The notes under the pieces are model-generated. The model did no database searches, was not told the DNA's origin, and saw only the letters and a list, made by a program, of their open reading frames with translations. From JAQCEJ01 sp040881995 (GTDB lineage: Bacteria; Planctomycetota; Planctomycetia; Planctomycetales; Planctomycetaceae): a DNA stretch of 12,790 nt. Below, one piece after another: positions 6,905 through 12,790 of this stretch. The stretch covers positions 1 through 12,790 of the forward strand of contig JBBECD010000220.1 in assembly GCA_040881995.1 (NCBI GenBank), read 5' to 3'. Numbering within the stretch: the first letter of the stretch is position 1; the number at the start of each line of letters is the position of its first letter. The position numbers and the translations under genes were made by a program.

Positions 6905-7197
6905 CGGGAGACGACCTCCTTCGCGCGGACTTTTTTCTCCTTCACGCGGACGATCTTGTATTGGTCGCGGCTGAATCGGTGGCCGATAAAAGCGAGCACG
7001 AGATTGCACAGGTCGCGGCGCAACGGCGTATCAATTTGGAGGATGAGCGTCTTGTTGGGCTTGTCGACGACGGCAATCGTTTCGCGCTTTAGCAGCTTTC
7101 GTTCGAACACAGCGGTGGCGGCGATGTGGGCGTCTTCGAGAGCTTTTTCAACGTGGCGGAAGCGGACGTCACGAGCGAAGACGAGTTGGTAACGCAT
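6901..7197 (-). CDS. Small basic hypothetical protein in the replication operon
   Basis: This 98-residue protein reads as a mixed alpha/beta protein: MRYQLVFARDVRFRHVEKAL, an alanine-rich helix, RKLLKRETIAVVDKPNKTLI and a very basic end (VRVKEKKVRAKEVVSR). I recognise no family. The start ATG at 7197 has AAAGGAG 9 bases upstream (7213-7207). The stop forms ATGA with the ATPase start, so the two are translated together. The position at the front of a recombination operon and the basic tail suggest nucleic-acid binding, as inference only. Confidence 0.72.
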   Translation of the reverse strand: MRYQLVFARDVRFRHVEKALEDAHIAATAVFERKLLKRETIAVVDKPNKTLILQIDTPLRRDLCNLVLAFIGHRFSRDQYKIVRVKEKKVRAKEVVSR

Positions 7198-7239
7198 GGG
7201 TTTGGACTCCTTTCGTGAAAAAGGGGACGGAGGAGAGAA

Positions 7240-7494
7240 CTATTGGGCGGCGTCTGTCGTCGGTCGAGCCCGTGAGGGATCGAACTGAGGCAGTTTCTGG
7301 ACGAGATGCGTGAGCAATTCCTGCTCAATGTCCTTCGCGTCCGACACCGAGAGGCCCAGGCGACCGACGAGACGGCGGGAAACTTCGCGGGCCAGTTTGA
7401 CGGCGAAACGCTCGATCTCATCGAAAAGTTCGTTAACAGATTTCGGCCGATCATCGCCCGGATCGGCGGCCGAGGCGGTGCTATCCATCGACAT
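7240..7494 (-). CDS. Truncated sigma-70-like protein (region 2 N-terminal part only)
   Basis: The product has 84 residues. After a Ser/Asp-rich leader, residues 22-75 read LFDEIERFAVKLAREVSRRL, a GLSVSD turn, then KDIEQELLTHLVQKLPQFDP. This matches the start of sigma-70/ECF region 2 (the D-x-x-DIxQE pattern followed by FDPxRA). A normal sigma factor would continue with regions 2.3-2.4 and 4; here a stop falls 9 residues after FDPSR and the next gene follows within 43 bases. So the promoter-recognition parts are missing. It may bind core polymerase without recognising DNA, act as an anti-sigma-like decoy, or be a relic. The start at 7494 has GGAG 8 bases upstream; a second ATG lies two codons in. 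It heads the operon. Confidence 0.65.
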   Translation of the reverse strand: MSMDSTASAADPGDDRPKSVNELFDEIERFAVKLAREVSRRLVGRLGLSVSDAKDIEQELLTHLVQKLPQFDPSRARPTTDAAQ

Positions 7495-7506
7495 TACAGC
7501 AACTCC

Positions 7507-7550
7507 ATTTCAGTAGATTCGTGGCCAATTTGGCTCGTTTAAACTGAAAT
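7507..7550 (-). promoter_or_regulatory. Nested dyad in the leader of the replication operon
   Basis: ATTTCAGT (7507-7514) and ACTGAAAT (7543-7550) form a perfect 8-bp inverted repeat. A second dyad, GCCAATTTGGC (7524-7534), has nearly the same centre (7529 against 7528.5). A 7-base word, TAGATTC, also recurs at 7514-7520 and 7550-7556. The structure lies 13 bases before the first start codon of the operon. It could be a repressor operator or an RNA stem-loop. Confidence 0.45.
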
Positions 7551-7562
7551 AGATTCTTGCCG

Positions 7563-7591
7563 TTTATATGGATTTCACGGAGGACAGTTCT
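7563..7591 (-). promoter_or_regulatory. Candidate promoter of the replication operon
   Basis: On the minus strand TATAAA (7568-7563) is a good -10 box. At 17 bases the -35 position reads AGAACT (7591-7586), a poor match to TTGACA. That hexamer lies inside the first of the 10-bp repeats, an arrangement seen in activator-dependent promoters where the activator overlaps the -35. Transcription would start near 7556, giving a leader of about 60 bases. Confidence 0.35.
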
Positions 7592-7687
7592 CCGTGCGCG
7601 TGCGACAGTTCTCTCGCGGAAACGATGAAATCAGAACGGAAAAAGGAACCATCAGATGACAGTTCTCAAGATTTTTGGACAGTTCTC
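7583..7687 (-). repeat. Four direct 10-bp repeats with helical-turn spacing (iteron or operator array)
   Basis: GACAGTTCTC occurs exactly four times on the + strand, at 7583-7592, 7604-7613, 7658-7667 and 7678-7687 (minus strand: GAGAACTGTC). Start-to-start distances are 21, 54 and 20 bases, about 2, 5 and 2 helical turns. All copies would therefore face the same side of the DNA as two pairs. The first copy overlaps the -35 position of the candidate promoter; the last two lie in or at the end of the neighbouring gene. They suit a cooperative regulator or a replication initiator. Flanks differ, so this is not simple sequence duplication. Confidence 0.8.
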
Positions 7688-8256
7688 GTCGTGGGCGTCT
7701 GTTTCGGGCGTGGCAGCACGGTTCGGGGATTGATCCGATAGCCTTCTTGATCACTGGCACCCGATTGAACGGCTCCTTCAACGATGTCTGATTGGGAAAT
7801 CGGCGTGCCGGTTTGGCGAAGGATGGTCTGCCTCATATTGTCCTGAAGCCGGGCGATCGCCCTACGCACATTTGCAAGGTCATCGATTGCGACCTTGCGA
7901 CGGCGTTGCACAATGCCATCTGCGATTTGCCCTACGCTGAACCACTCGAAATCCTCAACGGATGTCGATGCCGCGAGGTTGTTCCGGAATTCCTCCCAGA
8001 GAAAGACCATTACGTCGTATTGAGTCCCCGCCTGCTTCGCGAGAACGGATACGCCGTCAACAAGAATGGCATCATCGACAATTTCGACCATGAACTGCCG
8101 CTGACGTCTTACGACAAAATCCTGTCCGCCCACGAGCTGTCCCTGGGGGGTCAGGGCAATCGAGCGTCGAAACTGCGGATTTCCAGCAAAAAACGCACGA
8201 AACTCGTTGAAACACCTGGCTCCATTGCAGCGTTTGCCGAAAACCGTCTTATCCAC
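7666..8256 (-). CDS. Protein with winged-helix-like C-terminal half, third gene of the unknown operon
   Basis: The frame gives 196 residues from a GTG at 8256 (TAA lies in frame 24 bases upstream; the ribosome site is weak). Residues 57-180 have the order of an OmpR/PhoB-type winged helix: a beta strand DDAILVDGV, helix QYDVMVFLWEEFRNNL, turn and helix SVGQIADGI, a likely recognition helix DLANVRRAIARLQDNM, then a wing ending EGYRINPRT, like the GYRL end of that family. The match is by pattern, not by a firm family hit. No receiver domain is present. The last bases overlap the repeat array, so the protein may bind those sites. A 163-residue frame on the opposite strand (7792-8283) lacks domain-like order and is judged a shadow. 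It lies 52 bases after the preceding gene. Confidence 0.7.
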   Translation of the reverse strand: MDKTVFGKRCNGARCFNEFRAFFAGNPQFRRSIALTPQGQLVGGQDFVVRRQRQFMVEIVDDAILVDGVSVLAKQAGTQYDVMVFLWEEFRNNLAASTSVEDFEWFSVGQIADGIVQRRRKVAIDDLANVRRAIARLQDNMRQTILRQTGTPISQSDIVEGAVQSGASDQEGYRINPRTVLPRPKQTPTTRTVQKS

Positions 8257-8308
8257 AGAGGTGTCGAGCGATCGATTTTATGATAAAGCGAGTTGGATCG
8301 CGGCCGAT

Positions 8309-9229
8309 TTACCAATTGAATTTCTTACCAACCCAGAAGCCGAAAATTGCAATCCGGCAATTTTGTTGATCAGTATGCTGGCATGATTTACAAAGAGATC
8401 CGCGGAAAAAACGCTCGACGACTATCCTCGTAGAATTTCCATTTTTAACGTGTTTTTCCGGCCCTTTCTCGCAATAATGAACCATCGGGGCGACGCTCGA
8501 TTGCCCTGCCTGGGGGGTGAACAGCCGGGGTGACAGAGAACCGACCTGGCGCGGCAGTCCCGACGCTACGACCTCGCGCAATGCCGTTTCGAACACGTCG
8601 TCGCCCGCCATCAGATCCCCCAACCAAAGACGCTTAAGCCACTCCTCTTCCGTAAACGGTTGACGAAGGCGCCTTTGATCAACCATCACGTAACACACGT
8701 GGTGTTGCTGTGCCCAATCGCGACTCTGGTACGGGTCAACGGCGGCCCAATCGGCGATGCAAATCCAGACGAGGCATCTATCGACATCGACACGAAAGAC
8801 GCCGTTGTCTTGCTGGTGCATGCCAGTTCCAATTTGGGCCAATCGACTGGCAACAAAAGAGTCCACGCGTTCCGGAATAATCTCAACGCGCACGGCAGGA
8901 AAGCGTTGCTTCCCGTAACGAAACGGAAACACCGGGCGATCGCATTCGGGACAACGGAAGTCGCGTCCCGCTTCATCGAGTGTTGTGTTCACGACGATCT
9001 CGCCCCGGCAATGGCGGTTGCGAGGTGGAAAGTCTCTGTCGTGCGTATTGGCACAGCGCACGAATTCGAATTCGTGAAGGCGTATGAGGCCGGCCGACGA
9101 AAGGATGTGCGCCGCTGCTGCCATTTCGGAGGAGGGTTGTTGAATAACCTCTCCGTCTCGAAGGAGCCATGCGAGACATTCACGATTGACGCTTGTGTCG
9201 TTTTTCCGTCGAGAGGATGGCGATTTCAT
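8309..9229 (-). CDS. Unrecognised Cys-rich, probable zinc-binding protein, second gene of the unknown operon
   Basis: Starting at ATG 9229 (AGGA six bases upstream) the product has 306 residues; an ATG eight codons earlier is possible. It overlaps the previous gene by 50 bases. An N-terminal helical part (about 14-50) precedes a likely zinc ribbon with C59, C74, C93 and C96 (CPEC). The middle contains alternating strands and helices, including CLVWICIADWAAVDPYQS and HHVCYVMVDQRR, and a Trp/Leu-rich PFTEEEWLKRLWLGDLMAG stretch that might be a catalytic or binding core. A second Cys cluster (C253, C280, C283) lies near the end. I do not recognise the family; a nuclease-like fold is possible but I see no certain PD-(D/E)xK. 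Lower G+C than the core suggests that it is cargo. Confidence 0.7.
   Translation of the reverse strand: MKSPSSRRKNDTSVNRECLAWLLRDGEVIQQPSSEMAAAAHILSSAGLIRLHEFEFVRCANTHDRDFPPRNRHCRGEIVVNTTLDEAGRDFRCPECDRPVFPFRYGKQRFPAVRVEIIPERVDSFVASRLAQIGTGMHQQDNGVFRVDVDRCLVWICIADWAAVDPYQSRDWAQQHHVCYVMVDQRRLRQPFTEEEWLKRLWLGDLMAGDDVFETALREVVASGLPRQVGSLSPRLFTPQAGQSSVAPMVHYCEKGPEKHVKNGNSTRIVVERFFRGSLCKSCQHTDQQNCRIAIFGFWVGKKFNW
8343..8364 (-). other. AT-rich hairpin near the end of the second operon gene
   Basis: AAAATTGC (8343-8350) and GCAATTTT (8357-8364) are perfect 8-bp arms with a 6-base loop. They sit in the last codons of the 306-residue gene in DNA with only 23/60 G+C. On the minus strand the 3' arm itself gives a TTTT run, so it may weaken transcription into the last gene, or protect the transcript end. 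Confidence 0.35.
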
Positions 9230-10430
9230 ATTCCGTCCTGAAATAGTCTTCAAAGTCTCTGCGTTCTTTCACATTCAACCGGTGGTCCGAATAGCGCACG
9301 ATGAATTGATCGGCACCATCGGAATGCGGCTCGAAAATCAGGCTGATCCGTTTGTCGCAGTACAGAACTTTGATACTGTCGATCTTTTCCGGCTCGTCGA
9401 GAGCTGAGCCGAACGATTGGGCAAATTGAGCCAGCGCTGGCCCGATCGATTGTGAGGTGGGATCACTGACTTTGAGCTTCGGCCCTTTTTCCAGCGGTGA
9501 GCACGCCAGCGCCAATTCAACAAACGTCAGCGTCTTATCGTGGTCTTGCTGCAAAATGTCGAGAAGACGTCGAAGTTGTGCCGCGTACGTCACCTGACTC
9601 TCATTGGCGTATTCAGACTCGGTGCCGAATGCTGCAGAAGCAATAGAGTTGGCGATTTCCAGCGGGACATCCACGGTCGTCGAGGAAATATTCACCCGCC
9701 GACCGGAATCGAAGACGTCGAGTATGATCCATTCCGGCCGGTAGCCGTGAATGATTCCGTGGGGCCCAAGAACGTGGTCTGGGCGTTCGGCGCGACGAAT
9801 GAAGACCTGATATCGCTTGTCGGGCGTCAACAGGTTCAGAAACTCGCTGGTGCGCCCGTCGCGTTTTTGGACATCGAAAGTGCTCAGCACTTCACGCAGA
9901 TTCTGCGGTTTCATGAAGCTTTTTAATTTGGATGCACTGGATCGGGGAGGCTTCTGCTGGAGAACCATCCGCGCAAAGCCCTTTTTGTGCATTTTGTCGA
10001 TGCACAACAACATGGGTAGATGCTTCGGGTCATTCAGATAGAGGGCGATCGCCAGCGCTGGCACATCGAAATCCTCTTCACCAGCTCGCCATTCTTCGAC
10101 ATCGGTTCCCAAGACATCTTTCGCCAGTTCAACGAAGGCGATTTTCGATTTGAATTTCGAAAACTGATAGACGAGAAAGTACGGGAATAATCCCGTAACG
10201 TCGCCTTTCGAATTCTGAGGAGTTCGGCGACGGTGTGAGCGTCCGCGTTTCGACCCCAGTTCGACAAGCTTACGTTGCTGCTTGGTAAGCTTGTTCTGCC
10301 ATGTTTCGAGGAAATCCGTTCCGTCCCGATTTGCGAGATGGAAGTCCAAGGACATTTCCAGCTCGCTTTCCCAAAACTGACGTTTTGGCGCATTTTTGCC
10401 ATTAAGCGTCGCCAATAAAGCATCTTGCAT
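9180..10430 (-). CDS. Unrecognised 416-residue protein, first gene of the unknown operon
   Basis: The ATG at 10430 has only a poor ribosome site, but the frame is long and coherent. The N-terminal third is helical and very basic (KLTKQQRKLVELGSKRGRSH and RRR). A middle part (YFLVYQFSKFKSKIAFVELA, then DVPALAIALYLNDPKHLPML) follows. The C-terminal half holds strands and helices that look like one folded domain: YQVFIRRAERPD, HGIIHGYRPEWIILDVFDSG, RRVNISSTTVD, EIANSIASAAFG, KTLTFVELALA and a terminal FIVRYSDHRLNVKERRDFED. The phrase HGYRPEWIILD and the RYSDHRLN end look like conserved signatures, but I cannot name a family. No Walker, nuclease or transmembrane motif is evident. It leads the three-gene operon. 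Confidence 0.72.
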   Translation of the reverse strand: MQDALLATLNGKNAPKRQFWESELEMSLDFHLANRDGTDFLETWQNKLTKQQRKLVELGSKRGRSHRRRTPQNSKGDVTGLFPYFLVYQFSKFKSKIAFVELAKDVLGTDVEEWRAGEEDFDVPALAIALYLNDPKHLPMLLCIDKMHKKGFARMVLQQKPPRSSASKLKSFMKPQNLREVLSTFDVQKRDGRTSEFLNLLTPDKRYQVFIRRAERPDHVLGPHGIIHGYRPEWIILDVFDSGRRVNISSTTVDVPLEIANSIASAAFGTESEYANESQVTYAAQLRRLLDILQQDHDKTLTFVELALACSPLEKGPKLKVSDPTSQSIGPALAQFAQSFGSALDEPEKIDSIKVLYCDKRISLIFEPHSDGADQFIVRYSDHRLNVKERRDFEDYFRTEYEIAILSTEKRHKRQS

Positions 10431-10473
10431 TCGTCAACCAGCCTTTACCCACACCTCCCTAAAGTTGGTGGCC

Positions 10474-10533
10474 TCCATGCACATACATGGACGCATCCAT
10501 AGCGCCCAATGCGTGGCGAGATATTACCGCCAC
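10474..10533. promoter_or_regulatory. Intergenic control region with two dyads between divergent operons
   Basis: The 231 bases between the starts at 10430 (minus) and 10662 (plus) hold no convincing gene. Two perfect 6-bp inverted repeats are visible: TCCATG/CATGGA (10474-10479 and 10486-10491) and GTGGCG/CGCCAC (10513-10518 and 10528-10533). TAATAT (10525-10520, minus) in the second loop is a possible -10 box, with no clear -35. Operator sites for one or both divergent operons are plausible. Confidence 0.3.
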
Positions 10534-10661
10534 TATGATGGTTTCTCCCATACCAATTTCATGGTTCACCTTATTTTTTCTGAAATTCGATGGTGTCGGC
10601 GTAGGTTCAAGACATCAGCTGTTAACCACCCAGTAGAACAGATTGAGGACTTGGAGTTTCC

Positions 10662-10844
10662 ATGCCGACGAACCAATCGCCCGACACCATGTCCCCCGCC
10701 CAGCGCACCCGCGAACTCGCCCGTCTGCTCGCCACCGGCATCCTGCGGCTCCGCTCCCGCCCGGTCACCGAAAACCCACCCCAAACCGCTCGTCCCATGC
10801 TTGAGGTTTCCCCCGCGACACGCCTCACTGTGCCCCGTGGTTAA
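10662..10844 (+). CDS. Small protein preceding the DUF2924/recombinase pair
   Basis: This 60-residue protein begins MPTNQSPDTMSPAQRTRELA, continues RLLATGILRLRSRP, and ends with LEVSPATRLTVPRG. The helix RTRELARLLATGILRLRSRP and the closing pattern look conserved. From memory I believe that small genes of this style often stand before DUF2924 genes, but this has not been checked here. GGAG (10653-10656) lies 5 bases before the ATG. The next gene starts 34 bases on, so the two are likely co-transcribed. No function is known; its size and place are compatible with a recombination helper or DNA-binding peptide. Confidence 0.65.
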   Translation: MPTNQSPDTMSPAQRTRELARLLATGILRLRSRPVTENPPQTARPMLEVSPATRLTVPRG

Positions 10845-10878
10845 CGGTCCCGAGAGGTTTTTTGCAAAAGGAGATGAA

Positions 10879-11364
10879 ATGTCGCTGAACATCAAGAAAG
10901 AAATTGCCGTCATGGAACGGTTGACGGTGCCGCAGTTGCGGGAGAAGTACGAAGCCACCTTCGGCGAGGCCTGCCGGTCGAATCACAAGACCTGGCTCGT
11001 CCGCCGGATCGCCTGGCGGTTGCAGGCCAACGCCGAAGGGGATCTCTCGGAACGAGCCCGCCAACGCGCCGCCGAACTGGCCAACGACGCCGATCTGCGG
11101 CTCAAAGCCCCTGCCGAAAAGAAAACGCCCGTGCTGCGCATCGCCACGGCCACGGTCGCCCAACCGCCCGACAAACGCCTGCCGCCACCGGGCTCGGTGA
11201 TCACGCGGGCGTATAAAGGCCGAGACTACCGGGTCACGGTGCGGAAGAAGGGCATCGAATTCGAAGGCGAAATCTATTCGTCTCTCAGTGCCGTGGCCAA
11301 GAGAATCACAGGCACGCATACGAACGGATTTCTGTTCTTCCGGTTGAACGGAGGGCAGAAATGA
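10879..11364 (+). CDS. DUF2924 family protein
   Basis: This 161-residue protein carries the DUF2924 pattern. The N-terminal part reads IAVMERLTVPQLREKYEATF and HKTWLVRRIAWRLQA, and the C-terminal part reads PPPGSVITRAYKGRDYRVTV, then EFEGEIYSSLSAVAKRITG with NGFLFFRL at the end. The middle is a flexible linker. Family knowledge: DUF2924 genes are typically next to serine recombinases of phage or element origin; a DNA-binding or recombination-directionality role is a reasonable guess, not shown. AAAGGAG (10867-10873) sits 5 bases before the ATG at 10879; the frame is open upstream to 10396 but that part is shadow. It overlaps the recombinase by ATGA, so the two are coupled. Confidence 0.9.
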   Translation: MSLNIKKEIAVMERLTVPQLREKYEATFGEACRSNHKTWLVRRIAWRLQANAEGDLSERARQRAAELANDADLRLKAPAEKKTPVLRIATATVAQPPDKRLPPPGSVITRAYKGRDYRVTVRKKGIEFEGEIYSSLSAVAKRITGTHTNGFLFFRLNGGQK

Positions 11365-12758
11365 GAAATTCCCGAAACAAGGATGAACCCAAAACTATCC
11401 GTTGTGCAATTTACACGCGCAAGTCGACCGAAGAAGGGCTCGAGCAGGAATTCAATTCGCTCGATGCGCAGCGGGAATCGGCCGAGGCGTATATCTGCAG
11501 CATGAAGCACGAAGGCTGGATCTGCCTCCCCACACGCTATGACGACGGCGGTTTCACCGGCGGGAACATGGAACGCCCTGCCCTGCGGCGTTTGCTGGAC
11601 GATATCGCCGACGGCCGGATCGACTGCGTGATCGTCTACAAAGTCGATCGCCTCAGCCGGTCGCTGATGGATTTTTCGCGGATCATGGAGACCTTCGATA
11701 AACACCGCGTCTCATTCGTCGGCGTGACGCAGCAGTTCAATACCACCAGTTCCATGGGCCGGCTCACGCTCAATATTCTGTTGTCGTTCGCGCAGTTCGA
11801 GCGGGAAATCATCAGCGAACGGACCCGCGACAAGATGGCGGCGGCACGGCGGAAGGGGAAATATACTGGCGGAGCGCCCATTCTCGGTTACGACCTCGCT
11901 CGTCCGACCTCGAAACTGACCGTCAACGAACGCGAAGCCGAGCAGGTGCGGGCGATTTTTCGACTGTATCTCGAACACGAATCGCTGCTGGCCACGATGA
12001 ACGACCTCAACGATCGGGATTGGCGGACGAAGGAATGGATTACGCACGCCGGTAAGACCAAAGGGGGCGTGGCCTTCAGCAAGAACAATTTGCACGGCCT
12101 GCTGACGAACGTAGCCTACATCGGCAAGACCTGTTATCAGGATCAACTTTACGAGGGGGAGCACGAGGCGATTGTCGATGCCGAGGTGTTTCAGCTGATG
12201 CAGAAACTCCTGCGGCTCAATAATGTGACGGGCGGCAAAGAGGTGCGGAACCAGTACGGGGCGATACTGAAGGGGCTGATCCGTTGCAGTTGCTGCGATT
12301 GCGCCATGACGCCGTCGCACAGTACGAAGGGGGCCAAACGCTACCGTTATTACGTCTGCACGGCGGCGCAGAAAACAGGCTGGAAGAATTGCCCGTCGCC
12401 ATCGATTCCTGCGCCGGAAGTCGAGAAATTCGTCGTGGACCAGATTCGCACGCTGGTGCGCGACCCGGAATTGATCGTCACGGTGCTCGATGAATTACGG
12501 GAGCAGTCGCGGACGACGATCGAGGCGCTCGAAAGGGAGCAACAGTCGCTCGAACAGGATCTGCGGCACTACCACGGCGATGTGCGGTCGTTGGCTGGAT
12601 CGGCCGATAGGAATGTCGATCGCCTGGCCGACCTGCAAGAGCGAATTCGCTACCGCGAACAGCGCCTGTTGGAAGTCCGCGATTCCATCGCCCGACTCGA
12701 AGGCGACCAGATCACCGAGGCCGTCGTCTCGAAAGCCCTAGTGCTGTGTCAGGCTTAA
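11361..12758 (+). CDS. Large serine recombinase (site-specific integrase), short at the C-terminus
   Basis: This 465-residue protein has an N-terminal resolvase domain (about 13-160) with IYTRKSTEEGLEQEFNSLDA, catalytic Ser22, and KVDRLSRSLMDF with conserved arginines. LSFAQFEREIISERTRDKMA forms the long helix. The recombinase domain lies at about 165-285 and a zinc ribbon at C309, C311/C312, C333 and C344. A coiled coil of about 70 residues (380-450) follows. Such enzymes insert and excise DNA between att sites. Family relatives usually extend past the coiled coil by several tens of residues; here the frame ends with VVSKALVLCQA, so the last part is missing or replaced. The catalytic residues appear intact, but target binding may be altered. 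It follows DUF2924 directly. Confidence 0.93.
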   Translation: MRNSRNKDEPKTIRCAIYTRKSTEEGLEQEFNSLDAQRESAEAYICSMKHEGWICLPTRYDDGGFTGGNMERPALRRLLDDIADGRIDCVIVYKVDRLSRSLMDFSRIMETFDKHRVSFVGVTQQFNTTSSMGRLTLNILLSFAQFEREIISERTRDKMAAARRKGKYTGGAPILGYDLARPTSKLTVNEREAEQVRAIFRLYLEHESLLATMNDLNDRDWRTKEWITHAGKTKGGVAFSKNNLHGLLTNVAYIGKTCYQDQLYEGEHEAIVDAEVFQLMQKLLRLNNVTGGKEVRNQYGAILKGLIRCSCCDCAMTPSHSTKGAKRYRYYVCTAAQKTGWKNCPSPSIPAPEVEKFVVDQIRTLVRDPELIVTVLDELREQSRTTIEALEREQQSLEQDLRHYHGDVRSLAGSADRNVDRLADLQERIRYREQRLLEVRDSIARLEGDQITEAVVSKALVLCQA

Positions 12759-12790
12759 AAAGTGGGGTTGGCTTGGATTGTTGATTTGAG
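12759..12790. other. End of window after the recombinase
   Basis: Only 32 bases follow the stop. They are AT-richer than the gene and show no coding frame, hairpin or clear attachment site. They may be the flank of the element or of another insertion, but the window is too short to tell. Confidence 0.3.

Noticed and set aside
7583..7687. CRISPR array
   Set aside because: The repeated word is only 10 bp, there are four copies with unequal spacing, and no cas gene is present.
7792..8283. 163-residue frame on the + strand opposite the 196-residue gene
   Set aside because: The minus frame shows winged-helix order, co-direction and operon spacing; the + frame has no ribosome site or recognisable domain.
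8445..8627. Frameshift in the 306-residue gene, with an alternative frame ending in GSLLRERAGKTR
   Set aside because: The main frame stays open and gains a plausible Cys cluster (C253, C280, C283), so a frameshift is not needed.
10396..10878. Long N-terminal extension of the DUF2924 frame
   Set aside because: A strong AAAGGAG site sits just before the ATG at 10879, and the upstream part overlaps the small 60-residue gene and the divergent control region.
11712..12320. 202-residue minus-strand frame
   Set aside because: It is a shadow of the serine recombinase; GC-rich codons leave the antisense frame open.
1..12790. tRNA or rRNA genes
   Set aside because: No cloverleaf-like T-loop signature or rRNA-like stretch was noticed by eye; a covariance-model scan would be needed to be sure.

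Overview
The window looks like chromosomal DNA of a planctomycete (Planctomycetota) carrying an integrated phage-like or integrative element. This is an inference from gene style: a sigma-like operon head, a DUF2924 gene beside a serine recombinase, lysine-rich HARE-type helix-turn-helix protein, and GC-rich coding DNA. Hand counts of 60-base rows give 41/60 G+C at 4561 and 38/60 at 11581. No 16S, tRNA or other marker gene is present to fix the taxon.

Layout. (1) Left edge, + strand: the tail of an unrecognised gene, a HARE-type winged-helix protein and a 59-residue protein, closed by a strong hairpin terminator at 904-936. (2) 957-7494, - strand: one tightly packed replication, recombination and modification operon. 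Read 5' to 3' on the minus strand it encodes a truncated sigma-70-like protein, a small basic protein, a RecA/Sak4-like AAA ATPase, a DUF669 protein, a RusA-type resolvase, an SF2 helicase with a zinc ribbon, a primase-polymerase N-terminal domain that looks cut short, a ParB-like/DNA methyltransferase fusion and a DUF1937 (deoxyribosyltransferase-like) protein. Five of the junctions are 4-base stop/start overlaps. (3) 7507-7687: a control region with a nested dyad, a candidate promoter and four direct copies of a 10-bp word (GAGAACTGTC on the minus strand) spaced by whole helical turns. (4) 7666-10430, - strand: three unrecognised genes of lower G+C (rows 9541 and 9601: 32/60 and 30/60; row 8341: 23/60). 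They encode a 416-residue protein, a 306-residue Cys-rich putative zinc protein and a 196-residue protein with a winged-helix-like C-terminal half. (5) 10662-12758, + strand: an integration module of a 60-residue protein, a DUF2924 protein and a large serine recombinase that ends earlier than expected.

How it may work together: the recombinase module integrates the element. The minus-strand operon gives it replication and recombination functions and DNA modification. The three-gene block sits where mobile elements carry cargo and is the best candidate for an undescribed system. Its last gene encodes a putative DNA-binding protein and runs into the repeat array that precedes the replication operon, so it may control that operon. 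Two core genes (sigma-like head, primase) and the recombinase all appear C-terminally truncated, so the element may be decaying or rearranged.
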